Assembly (NCBI GenBank): GCA_046348585.1
Contig: JAXMDZ010000005.1
Span: forward strand, 102,495-166,494
Source: JADZAI01 sp046348585
GTDB lineage: Bacteria; Pseudomonadota; Alphaproteobacteria; Micropepsales; Micropepsaceae
DNA: 64,000 nucleotides
Reading direction: 5' to 3'
Below are positions 40,671 to 50,190 of this stretch, in pieces. The first letter of the stretch is position 1. Each line of letters starts with the position of its first letter. A program made the translations under genes and the position numbers. Under the pieces are notes generated by a model that was not told the origin of the DNA, ran no database searches, and saw only the letters and a list, made by a program, of their open reading frames with translations.

Positions 40671-42494
40671 TCAGCCCTTTTCGGGCGGGACGATGCGGAT
40701 GTGCAGTTCGCGCAATTGCTTGGGCGTCGGGTCCGACGGCGCGCCCATCATCACGTCCTCGGCGCGCTGGTTCATCGGGAACAGCGTCACCTCGCGCAAA
40801 TTCTCTTCCTCGGCCAGCAGCATGACGATGCGGTCGACGCCGGGGGCCGAGCCGCCGTGCGGCGGCGCGCCATAGCGGAAGGCGTTCAGCATGCCGCCGA
40901 ATTTCGCCTCCACCACCTCCTGGCCGTAGCCCGCGATCTCGAACGCCTTGATCATGATCTCCGGCTTGTGGTTCCGGATCGCGCCCGACGACAATTCGAT
41001 GCCGTTGCAGACGATGTCGTACTGGAAGGCAGTGATGCCGAGGATCGTGTCCTTGTCGTCCTTGTCGAGCTTGAGGAACGCATCGTGGTCGAAGTTCGGC
41101 ATCGAGAACGGGTTGTGCGAGAAGTCGATCTTCTTGTCTTCCTCGCTCCACTCGTACATCGGGAAATCGACGACCCAGCAGAACTTGAAAGCGCCCTCCT
41201 CGATCAGCCCCAGCTCGCGGCCGATGCGGGTGCGCGCCGCGCCCGCCAGCTTGGCGGCGTCGAGCGCCTTGTTGGCGGCGAAGAACACGGCGTCGCCCGC
41301 CTTGGCGTTCGCCTTGGCGGCGATGCGTGCGAGGATCGGCGCGGGGATGAACTTGGCGATCGGGCCCTTGCCCGAAAGGACGCCGCCCTCTTCCTCCAGG
41401 ATGACATAGCCGAGGCCCGCCGCCTTGAACTCGGCGCGCGCCCACTCGTTCATGTCGTCGAAGAACTTGCGCGGCCGCGACGAAGCGCCGGGGGCCGGGA
41501 TCGCCCGCACCACGCCGCCGCCCGCGATGACGCCCTTGAACGCCTTGAACTCGACGCTCTCGTCGGCGAACTCCGCCGTGATGTCGGCAATGACGATGGG
41601 ATTGCGCAGGTCCGGCTTGTCGGAGCCGTATTTCAGCATCGCGTCGGCATAGGTGATGCGCGGGAACGGCGCGGCGGTCACGGCCTTGCCGCCGCCGAAC
41701 TCGCGGAACGCGCCTTCCAGCACCGGCTCGATCGCCGCGAAGACGTCGTCCTGGGTGACGAAGCTCATCTCGAAATCGAGCTGGTAGAACTCGCCGGGGC
41801 TGCGGTCGGCGCGGGCGTCCTCGTCGCGGAAGCAGGGCGCGATCTGGAAATAGCGGTCGAAGCCCGCGACCATCAGCAGCTGCTTGAACTGCTGCGGGGC
41901 CTGGGGCAGCGCGTAGAACTTGCCGGGGTGGTTGCGCGCCGGGACCAGGAAGTCGCGCGCGCCCTCGGGGCTGGAGGCGGTCAGGATCGGCGTCTGGAAC
42001 TCGGTGAAGCCCTGGTCGATCATCCGGCGGCGCAGGCTGGCGATCACCTGGCTGCGCAGCATGATGTTGCGGTGCAGCTTGTCGCGGCGCAGGTCCAGGA
42101 AGCGGTATTTGAGGCGCGTCTCCTCGGGGTATTCGATGTCGCCGAACACCTGCACCGGCAGGTCCTCGGCCCGCGACTGGATCTGCACCTCGCCGATGCG
42201 CACCTCGATGGCGCCGGTCGGCAGGTTGGCGTTCACGGTCTCGGCCGGGCGCGGCACGACCGGGCCGGTGACGGTCAGCACCCATTCGGAGCGGGCCGAA
42301 TCGGCCAGCGCGAAGGCCGGGCTGTCCGGCTCCACGACGCACTGGGTGATGCCGTAATGGTCCCGCAGGTCGATGAAGACCAGGCCCCCGTGGTCGCGCC
42401 GGCGATGCACCCAGCCCGAAAGGCGGACCGTCTGGCCCGCATCGGCGGCCCTCAGCTGGCCGCAATGATGGGTTCGGTAGGCGTGCATGGTCAT
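40671..42494 (-). CDS. aspS: aspartyl-tRNA synthetase
   Basis: AspRS charges tRNA(Asp). The 607-residue bacterial-type enzyme shows an OB-fold anticodon domain (TVRLSGWVHRRRDHGGLVFI), class II motif 2 (FRDEDARADRSPGEFYQLD), the GAD insertion domain, and motif 3 (GGSAPGVDRIVMLL). The start is taken as ATG 42494 behind AAGGGA; ATG 42488 (MHAYRTH) matches relatives equally well. It is divergent from rnd. Confidence 0.97.
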   Translation of the reverse strand: MTMHAYRTHHCGQLRAADAGQTVRLSGWVHRRRDHGGLVFIDLRDHYGITQCVVEPDSPAFALADSARSEWVLTVTGPVVPRPAETVNANLPTGAIEVRIGEVQIQSRAEDLPVQVFGDIEYPEETRLKYRFLDLRRDKLHRNIMLRSQVIASLRRRMIDQGFTEFQTPILTASSPEGARDFLVPARNHPGKFYALPQAPQQFKQLLMVAGFDRYFQIAPCFRDEDARADRSPGEFYQLDFEMSFVTQDDVFAAIEPVLEGAFREFGGGKAVTAAPFPRITYADAMLKYGSDKPDLRNPIVIADITAEFADESVEFKAFKGVIAGGGVVRAIPAPGASSRPRKFFDDMNEWARAEFKAAGLGYVILEEEGGVLSGKGPIAKFIPAPILARIAAKANAKAGDAVFFAANKALDAAKLAGAARTRIGRELGLIEEGAFKFCWVVDFPMYEWSEEDKKIDFSHNPFSMPNFDHDAFLKLDKDDKDTILGITAFQYDIVCNGIELSSGAIRNHKPEIMIKAFEIAGYGQEVVEAKFGGMLNAFRYGAPPHGGSAPGVDRIVMLLAEEENLREVTLFPMNQRAEDVMMGAPSDPTPKQLRELHIRIVPPEKG

Positions 42495-42638
42495 AAAATC
42501 ACAAATCCCTTGCCGGAGGCGCGGGTTTGTGGCCCTTCGGCTGCATAGCGTCAAGCTGCACGGGCCTCGCCCGCACGTCGAACATTGGAACGCCCCCCGG
42601 CCGGCCCGGCCCCTGCGGCGTCGGAGCAAGGGTACCGG

Positions 42639-43787
42639 ATGCAGCTGATCACCACCACCGAGGACCTCGCCCGCGCGGTCGCCGCGGCGTCGCAGGGGCC
42701 GTTTGTCACGGTCGATACCGAATTCATGCGGGAATCGACCTATTATTCCAAACTCTGCCTGCTCCAGTTCGCGGGCGAGACCTCCGGCCATCTGGTCGAC
42801 ACGCTCGCCCCCGGCCTCGACCTCGCGCCCTTCATCGCCCTGCTCGACCGCGCCGACATCGTGAAGGTGTTCCACGCCGCCCGGCAGGACATCGAGATCT
42901 TCTACCACCTGACCGGACGGACCCCGCGCAACCTGTTCGACACCCAGGTCGCCGGCATGGTCTGCGGCCTCGGCGAGTCGATCAGCTACGAGAACCTGAT
43001 CCGCGAGACGACCGGCCACGCCGTCGACAAATCCTCGCGCTTCACCGACTGGAGCCGCCGCCCGCTCTCCGACAAGCAGCTCGTCTATGCGCTGGGCGAC
43101 GTGACCCATCTGCGCGACGCCTATCGCTCGCTCTCGCAGAAGATCGCCGCGGGCGGCCGCGCCGCCTGGATCGCCGAGGAGATGGCGGTCCTCACCGACC
43201 CCGCGACCTATGCGACCGAGCCGGACGAGGCCTGGCGGCGGCTGAAGGTGCGCTCCGGCTCGAAGAAGTTCTTCGCCGTGCTGAAGACGCTCGCCGCCTG
43301 GCGCGAGCGCGAGGCGCAGGGCAAGGACGTGCCGCGCCAGCGCGTGCTGAAGGACGACGCCCTGCTCGACATCGCCAGCCACGCGCCGCGCTCGGCCGCC
43401 GAGCTGGAGGCCCTGCGCTCGGTGCCGCGCGGCTACGCCCAGTCGCGCAACGGCGCGGCGGTGCTGGAGGCGATCGCCGCCGGGCTCGCCTTGCCGCCGG
43501 ATCAGGTGCCGCAGCTGGAGCGCGGCGAGCGCCTGCCGGAGATCGACTCCGGCCTCGTCGATGCGCTGAAGCTGCTGCTGAAGCTGAAGGCCGACGAATC
43601 CGGCGTCGCGGCGCGGCTGATCGCCAACGCCGCCGAGATCGACCGCCTCGCCGCCTTCGCCGAGCCGGACGTCCCGGCCCTGCACGGCTGGCGGCGCGAG
43701 GTCTTCGGCGCGGCGGCGCTCGACCTCAAGGCCGGGCGGCTGGCCCTGCGGATCGAAGGCGGCAAGCTGAAGGCGGCCTTGGTCTAG
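42639..43787 (+). CDS. rnd: ribonuclease D
   Basis: RNase D is a DEDDy 3'-5' exoribonuclease for tRNA 3' maturation. The 382-residue protein has the exonuclease motifs VTVDTEFMRE (DxE), FHAARQDIEIFY, FDTQVAG and the final YALGDVTHLRDAY (Y..D), then one HRDC domain (about 210-290) and a second helical domain. The start ATG 42639 is used. The TAG stop interlocks with the ppx stop in ctag. Confidence 0.95.
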   Translation: MQLITTTEDLARAVAAASQGPFVTVDTEFMRESTYYSKLCLLQFAGETSGHLVDTLAPGLDLAPFIALLDRADIVKVFHAARQDIEIFYHLTGRTPRNLFDTQVAGMVCGLGESISYENLIRETTGHAVDKSSRFTDWSRRPLSDKQLVYALGDVTHLRDAYRSLSQKIAAGGRAAWIAEEMAVLTDPATYATEPDEAWRRLKVRSGSKKFFAVLKTLAAWREREAQGKDVPRQRVLKDDALLDIASHAPRSAAELEALRSVPRGYAQSRNGAAVLEAIAAGLALPPDQVPQLERGERLPEIDSGLVDALKLLLKLKADESGVAARLIANAAEIDRLAAFAEPDVPALHGWRREVFGAAALDLKAGRLALRIEGGKLKAALV

Positions 43788-45244
43788 CGCGCCAGCACGA
43801 TGCGCGGCTCGCGCACGAACGAGGTGGCGAGGTCTTCCAGGCGCTTCTCCACCGCCTCGCCGCGCACATCGGCATGGGCCCGGGCGATGCGCAGCGTCAG
43901 CACGCCGGGATCGAGCTTCAGCGAGAACTCGCTGCCGACCCCGCTCGCGGTGCCGGCCAGCACATAGGCGAGCCGCAGCGCCCGTCCCAGCCGCTCGGCT
44001 TTGAGCGCATAGTCGAGGCCGACCAGCCGCTCGATCGGCGAGATGAGCTGGTCCTGCGCCGCGCCGCCATAGCGGTGCCACAGCGTCAGCGCGAGGAAGC
44101 CGCGCGCCCGGTGGCGGATGCCGGCGATCTGCGCCTGCAGCACATAGCGGAACGACAATTCGGCCCGGTAGTCGGGATGCTGCCGCCAGGCCGAGTCGGA
44201 GAGCAGACAGGCGGCGCGGCGCAGCCGCTGCTCGTCCGGGCGTTCGCCCTCGAACAGCGGCGCGGTGAAAAGCTCGATCTCGTCGGCCTGGCCGCGGCGG
44301 CGGCCGAAGCGTTCGGCGGTCTCGTCGGCGGTTTCGTAAAGCGGGTCGCGGGTGCGCGTCTTGGCCGGCAGCGCCTTGTAGAGCACGCCCTCGCGCACCC
44401 CGTAGGCCGAGACGATCACCCGGTCGAGCTGCCCCAGCCGCATCAGCCGGTCCAGCACCAGCGCCCCGAAGGGCAGCGACTCGGCGCGGCGGCGCGGCAC
44501 GCCGGCCATGCGCTCCAGCGTCTTCTGGCTCTGCGCCATCACGAACTCCGTGATGCGCAGCGTCTCGACCCGCGACATCTCGTAGCCGTGCAGGATATGC
44601 AGCGGATAGCCGGTGCGGGCCATGTGCAGGCGGGCGATGTTCCGCCAGACGCCGCCGACCGCGTAGAGCGAGCGGCCCTTGAACTTCTCCAGCCCGGCCA
44701 GCTCCATCAGGCCGGCGTCGACGATGGCCCGCGCCCGGTCCAGACGGCCGCGCGCCACGTCCATCAGCCGCAGCGGACCGAAGGGCAGCGTCGCCCCCGC
44801 CCCCAGCACGCCGTCCTTGAGGCCGGTCAGCTCCAGACTGCCGCCGCCGAGATCGCCGACCAGCCCGTCGGCGTCCGGCAGGCCGCAGACGACGCCGAGC
44901 GCCGCCAGTTCGGCCTCCTGCTCGCCGGTCAGCACCTTGATCGGACAGCCGCAGGCCTCCTCCGCCCGGCGGACGAAATCCGGCCCGTTGGCGGCGTCGC
45001 GGGCGGCGGCGGTGGCGACCGCATGGACCCGGCGCACCCCCATCGAGGTCGCCACCAGGCGGAAGCGCTTCAGCGCCGCCAGCGCGAGCTTCATGCCCTC
45101 GGCGTCCAGCCGCCCGGTCGTCACCATGTTCCGGCCGATCGCGCAGATCGCCTTTTCGTTGAACAGGGTGATGGGATTGCGGTTCGCCGTCTCGAAGACG
45201 ACGAGGCGCACGGAATTGGAGCCGATGTCGATCACGCCGAACAT
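43784..45244 (-). CDS. ppx: exopolyphosphatase (Ppx/GppA family)
   Basis: Ppx removes phosphate from the ends of polyphosphate. The 486 residues hold the actin-like ATPase-fold motifs: FGVIDIGSNSVRLVVFE (P-loop 1), TGEQEAELAALG with the catalytic Glu in TAAARDA..GEQEAE context, and LVGDLGGGSLELT (P-loop 2). The C-terminal half is an HD-like helical domain. It is in an operon with ppk, 46 bases downstream, an arrangement common in proteobacteria. Confidence 0.93.
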   Translation of the reverse strand: MFGVIDIGSNSVRLVVFETANRNPITLFNEKAICAIGRNMVTTGRLDAEGMKLALAALKRFRLVATSMGVRRVHAVATAAARDAANGPDFVRRAEEACGCPIKVLTGEQEAELAALGVVCGLPDADGLVGDLGGGSLELTGLKDGVLGAGATLPFGPLRLMDVARGRLDRARAIVDAGLMELAGLEKFKGRSLYAVGGVWRNIARLHMARTGYPLHILHGYEMSRVETLRITEFVMAQSQKTLERMAGVPRRRAESLPFGALVLDRLMRLGQLDRVIVSAYGVREGVLYKALPAKTRTRDPLYETADETAERFGRRRGQADEIELFTAPLFEGERPDEQRLRRAACLLSDSAWRQHPDYRAELSFRYVLQAQIAGIRHRARGFLALTLWHRYGGAAQDQLISPIERLVGLDYALKAERLGRALRLAYVLAGTASGVGSEFSLKLDPGVLTLRIARAHADVRGEAVEKRLEDLATSFVREPRIVLAR

Positions 45245-45290
45245 GGACGACCGGCTAGCACGACTCGCGGTGCGCGCGACACAGGGAACC

Positions 45291-47519
45291 TCAGCCGATG
45301 CGCTTGCGCCCGATCGGCACGGTCGGCGGGGTGCTGAATTTCAGCGACTTGCCCCGGCCCGACAGGCTGGGATTGGTCATGAAATACTGGTGCGCGCTGA
45401 AGGCCTCGGGGCTGTCGGCGTTGGGGGCGCGGACATACGAGCCGTCCGCCTTCAGGAACCAGCTCTGCGCCTCGTCCTTCATGTTGGCGACCATGATCTG
45501 GTCGAGAATCTGCTGGTGGACGGTCGGGTTCTCGATGGGGGCGAGCGTCTCCACCCGGCGGTCGAGATTGCGCGGCATCCAGTCGGCCGACGAGATGTAG
45601 AGCAGCGCCTTGGACGACGGCAGGCCGTGCCCCGCCCCGAAGGCGACGATGCGCCCGTGCTCCAGGAAGCGGCCGACGATCGACTTGACGGTGATGTTCT
45701 CCGACAGGCCCGGCACGCCGGGGCGCAGGCAGCAGATGCCGCGCACCACCAGCGTGATGCGCACCCCGGCCTGGCTCGCCCGGTAGAGCGCGTCGATGAC
45801 CTTGGATTCGACCAGCGAGTTCATCTTCGCCCAGATCGCCGCGGGCCGCCCGGCCTGGGCGTGGGCGATCTCGGCCTCGATGTTCTCCAGCAGGCGGCGC
45901 TTGAGGTTGAGCGGCGCGATGGCGAGCTTCTCCAGCGCCGTCGGCTCGGCATAGCCGGTGATGAAGTTGAAGATCTGCCCGGCGTCGCGGCCGAGCGAGG
46001 GATCGCAGCTGAAAAGCGAGAGGTCGGTATAGATCTTCGCGGTCTGCGGGTGGTAGTTGCCGGTGCCGATATGGACATAGGTGCGCAGGTGCCCGCCCTC
46101 GCGGCGCACCACCAGCGACAGCTTGGCGTGGGTCTTCAGTTCGATGAAGCCGTAGACCACCTGCACGCCGGCGCGTTCCAGATCGCGCGCCCATTTGATG
46201 TTGGCGGCCTCGTCGAAGCGGGCTTTCAGCTCGACCACGGCGGTCACCGACTTGCCCGACTCCGCCGCCTCGATCAGCGCCTTGACGATGGGGCTGTCCT
46301 GCGAGGTGCGGTAGAGCGTCTGCTTGATCGCCACCACGTCGTGATCGGCCGCCGCCTGGCGCAGGAACTGCACCACCACGTCGAAGCTCTCGAAGGGGTG
46401 GTGGACGACGATGTCCTTGGAGCGGATCGCCGCGAAGCAATCGCCGCCCGCGTCGCGGATGCGTTCGGGGAAGCGCGCGTTATAGGGCGGGAATTTGAGG
46501 TCCGGGCGCTCGTCGACGATGAGCTGCTTGATGTCCACCAGGCCCACCAGCCCGTCGGAGGCCAGCACCGCGCGCGGATCGACGCCGACCTCGTCGGTGA
46601 TGAAGGCGCGCAGATCGTCCGGCATGGTGTGCGAGACTTTCAGGCGGATGACGCTGCCCCTGCGGCGGCGCTTCAGCGCGGATTCGAACTGGCGGACCAG
46701 GTCCTCCGCCTCTTCCTCGATTTCGATGTCGCTGTCGCGGATGATGCGGAAGGTGCCGCTGCCGGCCACGTCGAAGCCGGGGAACAGCCGCTCGCTGAAC
46801 AGCAGCGCCGCATCCTCGATGGTGACGAAGCGGATGCGCGGACGGGCGCCGCGCCGGGTCTTCACGTCCGGCAGGCGGATGAAGCGTTCGGCCTGCGGCG
46901 GCAGCGGCAGCAGCGCCTTGCGGTGCAGGCCGTCCTTGCGGCGGCGCAGTTGCAGCGCGACGGCGATGCCGAAATTGGGGATGAACGGAAAGGGATGGGC
47001 CGGATCGATCGCCAGCGGCGTCAGCACCGGATAGATCGAATCCATGAACTTCCATTCCAGCCACGTCCGGTCGTCGGCGGAGAGGCTGGCGGCGTCGAGC
47101 ACCTCGATGTCGTTCTCGGCGAGTTCGGCGCGCAGGGACAGCCAGACATGCTGCTGGGCGGCCATCAGCTCGACCGCGTCCTCGTGGATCTCGGCGAGCT
47201 GCTGGGCGGGGGTCAGGCCGTCGTCGCTGACCTCGGCGACGTTCTGGGTCACCATCGCGTGCAGCGAGGCGACGCGCACCATGTAGAACTCGTCGAGATT
47301 GCCGGCCGAGATCGAAACGAAACGCAGCCGCTCCAGCAGCGGATGGCGGCGGTTCTGGGCCTCGGCCAGAACGCGGGTGTTGAACTGGAGCCAGGACAGT
47401 TCGCGGTTGATGAAGCGGGCCGGGCTGTCGGGCGCGATGGCCGCCGGCGCGGGTGCGGCTTCCGTCTTCGCCGCCTTCGACCGTCCCGCCTTGCGCTCGT
47501 GCACCGTCTCGTCCGTCAC
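45291..47519 (-). CDS. ppk: polyphosphate kinase 1
   Basis: PPK1 polymerises the gamma-phosphate of ATP into polyphosphate. It has 742 residues. Typical parts are FINRELSWLQFNTRVLAEA near the N-terminus, HHPFESFD, LKARFDEAANI, the autophosphorylation-site region TYVHIGTGNYHP, and ISSADWMPRNLDRRVE near the C-terminus. The start is set at GTG 47519, preceded by AGGA; the open frame further upstream has only TTG. Between it and hdaA lies a possible Pho box. Confidence 0.96.
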   Translation of the reverse strand: MTDETVHERKAGRSKAAKTEAAPAPAAIAPDSPARFINRELSWLQFNTRVLAEAQNRRHPLLERLRFVSISAGNLDEFYMVRVASLHAMVTQNVAEVSDDGLTPAQQLAEIHEDAVELMAAQQHVWLSLRAELAENDIEVLDAASLSADDRTWLEWKFMDSIYPVLTPLAIDPAHPFPFIPNFGIAVALQLRRRKDGLHRKALLPLPPQAERFIRLPDVKTRRGARPRIRFVTIEDAALLFSERLFPGFDVAGSGTFRIIRDSDIEIEEEAEDLVRQFESALKRRRRGSVIRLKVSHTMPDDLRAFITDEVGVDPRAVLASDGLVGLVDIKQLIVDERPDLKFPPYNARFPERIRDAGGDCFAAIRSKDIVVHHPFESFDVVVQFLRQAAADHDVVAIKQTLYRTSQDSPIVKALIEAAESGKSVTAVVELKARFDEAANIKWARDLERAGVQVVYGFIELKTHAKLSLVVRREGGHLRTYVHIGTGNYHPQTAKIYTDLSLFSCDPSLGRDAGQIFNFITGYAEPTALEKLAIAPLNLKRRLLENIEAEIAHAQAGRPAAIWAKMNSLVESKVIDALYRASQAGVRITLVVRGICCLRPGVPGLSENITVKSIVGRFLEHGRIVAFGAGHGLPSSKALLYISSADWMPRNLDRRVETLAPIENPTVHQQILDQIMVANMKDEAQSWFLKADGSYVRAPNADSPEAFSAHQYFMTNPSLSGRGKSLKFSTPPTVPIGRKRIG

Positions 47520-47588
47520 GGAATTATCCTGTCTTTTCAACGCCCCGGCAGAATGCCCTGTCGCCGGTCGCGGCGCCAGCAACCTAGC

Positions 47589-47606
47589 ATGACGCTTCTA
47601 TGAAGA
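47589..47606 (-). promoter_or_regulatory. possible Pho box upstream of ppk
   Basis: On the minus strand TCTTCAT and GCGTCAT form a direct repeat with the 11-bp period of PhoB half-sites (consensus CTGTCAT, four-base spacer). Together 9 of 14 positions match. It lies about 70 bases before the ppk start, and ppk is a known Pho-regulon gene in other proteobacteria. The match is weak. Confidence 0.3.
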
Positions 47607-47609
47607 ATG

Positions 47610-48260
47610 CTAACGCGGCCCGGCCAGCACCTCGGCGGCGAGGCGGGTGTCGAGCCGGCGCTTGGCGGCGAGCGAGGCTTCGTCCAGCGCCGCGACGATG
47701 CGCCTCGCCTCGCCGAGCGAGCGATCCATGCGCGGCAGCAGCCAGGCGGCGACCTCGGCGGCCCGCTCCGGGTCGATCTGGCGGTCGGCGAAGAGCTTGA
47801 GCAGGACCGCGAACAGCAGCGCATCGTCCGGCGGCGGCAGGGCGGCGGCGACCACGGTGTTCAGGCGGGTGCGCAGATCGGCCAGCCCGACCGGCCAGCC
47901 GGCGACCGGCAGGCGGGCCGTGAAGAGGATCGAGCCGCCCTCGGCGGCGGCCCGGTTGAAGGCGTGGAACAGCCCCTCCTCCGCCGCGCGGTCGCCCGCC
48001 ACCCGGTCGGCGTCCTCGACGATGAGGTGCGGCCCCACGGCCGGCCAGCGCACCGCGCCCGAGCGTCTTGCGTGGAGACCGGCGAGATGGCTCTTGCCCG
48101 CCCCGTCCGGCCCGATGACCGCCAGCATCCCCCCGGTCCAGGACGGCCAGGCCTCGACCGCCTCCAGCGCCGGGCGATTGCTGGCCGAGACGAAGTAGTC
48201 GTCGCGCTCCAGCGAGACGCGCTCCGGCAAGGGCAGGACGAGCTGGCGCGGCGGCGTCAC
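47610..48260 (-). CDS. hdaA: DnaA-related replication regulator HdaA
   Basis: HdaA stimulates ATP hydrolysis by DnaA when bound to the sliding clamp and so prevents over-initiation. The 216-residue protein starts with a clamp-binding motif (RQLVLPLP), followed by an AAA+ core: Walker A GPDGAGKSHLAG, Walker B LIVEDADR, and LFTARLPVAGW. The start is GTG 48260, overlapping the upstream phosphatidyltransferase stop (GTGA). Confidence 0.9.
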   Translation of the reverse strand: MTPPRQLVLPLPERVSLERDDYFVSASNRPALEAVEAWPSWTGGMLAVIGPDGAGKSHLAGLHARRSGAVRWPAVGPHLIVEDADRVAGDRAAEEGLFHAFNRAAAEGGSILFTARLPVAGWPVGLADLRTRLNTVVAAALPPPDDALLFAVLLKLFADRQIDPERAAEVAAWLLPRMDRSLGEARRIVAALDEASLAAKRRLDTRLAAEVLAGPR

Positions 48261-48841
48261 GGCGCGCCGCCGCCGGGCGGGTGCTGGGCGATGTCCCAGG
48301 CGCTGATCGACGCGAACCAGGCGAGGAAATAGGCGAGGCCCGACAGCAGCGTCGTCGCCGCGACGATCCACTGCCCCGGCGCCAGAGCGGGCTTGAGCGC
48401 AGGCAGAAAGCCGAGCGCCGCCAGCATCGCCGCGGCCAGCAGGATCTGCGTGAGGGTGTTCAGCTTGCTCAGCATCAGCGGCGCGATCTTTAGCGGATGG
48501 CCGACAATATAGGAAAGGATCACCGCGCCGACGATCAGCAGATCGCGCGAGACGACCAGCGTCACCAGAAGCTGCGCCATCTCGCCCTGCACGCCCAGCG
48601 TCACATAGACGCCGACCAGCAGCGCCTTGTCGGCGATCGGATCGAGATAGGCCCCCAGGACCGTGCGCATGTCGAACCGCTTGGCGATATAGCCGTCCAC
48701 GGCGTCCGACACCCCGGCGACCACGAACAGCGCGAAGGCGAGTTCGTAGTCCTTGCCGAGCATCAGCGAGACGATCAGCGGCACCAGCATCAGCCGCACG
48801 ATCGAGATGAGGTTTGGCAGCGAGAGGGAAAAGGCCGCCAT
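48257..48841 (-). CDS. CDP-alcohol phosphatidyltransferase (PgsA-like)
   Basis: This 194-residue membrane enzyme makes a phosphodiester lipid from CDP-diacylglycerol and an alcohol. The CDP-OH motif is complete: DAVDGYIAKRF, then GAYLDPIADK, giving the DG-AR-G-D-D spacing. The N-terminal SLPNLISIVRLMLVPLI is characteristic of PgsA-type phosphatidylglycerophosphate or cardiolipin synthases. It lies in a run DUF2066-this gene-hdaA-ppk-ppx on one strand. The exact acceptor is uncertain. Confidence 0.88.
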   Translation of the reverse strand: MAAFSLSLPNLISIVRLMLVPLIVSLMLGKDYELAFALFVVAGVSDAVDGYIAKRFDMRTVLGAYLDPIADKALLVGVYVTLGVQGEMAQLLVTLVVSRDLLIVGAVILSYIVGHPLKIAPLMLSKLNTLTQILLAAAMLAALGFLPALKPALAPGQWIVAATTLLSGLAYFLAWFASISAWDIAQHPPGGGAP

Positions 48842-48852
48842 CCCGGTCTTTC

Positions 48853-50040
48853 CTATTGCGGCCGGATGACCTGCGGCTCCTCGACCGGCGGCTCGACGGG
48901 TTCGCCGGGCGCGGGGCTGGGCGACGGGGTGGGTTCGCCCTCGGCCGGCGCGCCGCCGTGGAACGACATCGGCTCGCCCGGACGGTAGCTGTCGAGCACC
49001 AGGCCCGACGATCCGGCATAGATGCCGAACCCGGCCTGACGCAGCGCCTGCTCGAACTGGTCGTTGCGGCCGCGATAGCGCAGCCAGATCGACATGCCCG
49101 AAATGGTGACGCGCGAGATCTGGAGTTCGAGGATGTTCTGCACCTTGCGCAGGCGCTTCTCGATGTCGTTGCGCTGGGCGAGCGAGGTGTAGGGGGCCCA
49201 CACCGACAGCGCCGCCGAGATCGAATTGTCGATGGCCGCCTGCGCCTTCCAGGATTCACCCATCGTGGCGGCGAGCTTCCTCACCGCATCGGCCAGGGCC
49301 CCGCGCTCGTCCGCGCCCGTCCCGGTCGCCGTGAAGTGCTCGGCCCCGGTCTCGGAGACGAGATCGGCCTCCACATGCACCTCGCCGCTGGCGAAGGTCG
49401 CGCGGGCCACCAGCACCGCCTTCACGCCGTATTTGTCGGCGATGGTCTTGTAGCTCAGCCAGTCGGTGCCGAGCGGCGCGCCGGGCGGGATCGCCGCCTT
49501 GTCGCCGTCGTCGCCATAGGGGGCGTCGACCGGGATCAGCTCGTTCTCCAGCTTCACCGCCCGGAAGGCGGAGAGCCACAGATTGTCGTCGCCCCACAGC
49601 CGCGTGCCCTCCGGCGTCTCGTAGAGCGGGATGGCGAGCGTCGAGGGGCCGCGCCGGTCGGCGTAGGAGATGCCCTTCTCGCGCAGGTATTTCTTCACGA
49701 GGTCGCCCTTGAACAGGTACGTCATCGTGGCGATGCACTTGGAGGTCGAGCGCTTCTCGCCCGACACCTCGTAGCCGGAGATGAAGGCGGTCAGTTCCTC
49801 TGCGGCCGGCTGCGGCACGCGGCCCCAGTCGGCCTGCGGCACAATGCGCTCGATCAGCTTGGTCCAGGCCCGGTCCTGACCCTGGCCGTAGGCGGCCTCG
49901 CAGGCCTTCTGGCCGGATTCCCCGGCCGCCTCGACGTCGACGCCGCGCACGACGAAAATGCTCCCGGCGGCCATGGCCGGCGCGGAAAGGGCGAGCCCCG
50001 CGAAAAGGGCCGCCAGAAAAGTCAGGAACCGCAGGCGCAT
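48853..50040 (-). CDS. secreted DUF2066 protein
   Basis: This 395-residue protein has a signal peptide (FLTFLAALFAGLALSAPAMA). The DUF2066 region (about 28-330) shows RGVDVEAAGESGQKACEAAY, DRAWTKLIERIVPQAD, GYEVSGEKRSTSKC and ATMTYLFKGDLVKKYL. The C-terminal tail is Pro/Glu-rich and low complexity. It is probably periplasmic or envelope-associated; function is unknown. It starts a minus-strand run and is divergent from purM. Confidence 0.85.
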   Translation of the reverse strand: MRLRFLTFLAALFAGLALSAPAMAAGSIFVVRGVDVEAAGESGQKACEAAYGQGQDRAWTKLIERIVPQADWGRVPQPAAEELTAFISGYEVSGEKRSTSKCIATMTYLFKGDLVKKYLREKGISYADRRGPSTLAIPLYETPEGTRLWGDDNLWLSAFRAVKLENELIPVDAPYGDDGDKAAIPPGAPLGTDWLSYKTIADKYGVKAVLVARATFASGEVHVEADLVSETGAEHFTATGTGADERGALADAVRKLAATMGESWKAQAAIDNSISAALSVWAPYTSLAQRNDIEKRLRKVQNILELQISRVTISGMSIWLRYRGRNDQFEQALRQAGFGIYAGSSGLVLDSYRPGEPMSFHGGAPAEGEPTPSPSPAPGEPVEPPVEEPQVIRPQ

Positions 50041-50190
50041 GGCCGAGTGTCATCTCCTCAAGCGAGGTGACGCTTATATCGGCCGCCCATGCGGCGAGAA
50101 AGAGGCGGTTCCGGCCTTGATCACCCGGGCGGGTCCAGTCTAACGCAGGGCCGGGGCGGGCCGACCGCCCGGACTTTCCCGGATGCAGCC

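Noticed and set aside
40671..44081. A 1136-codon minus-strand open frame spanning aspS and the antisense of rnd
   Set aside because: Only the aspS part is coding. The rest lies antisense to rnd, has low-complexity Arg/Gly composition and no domain; long antisense frames are expected at this GC content.
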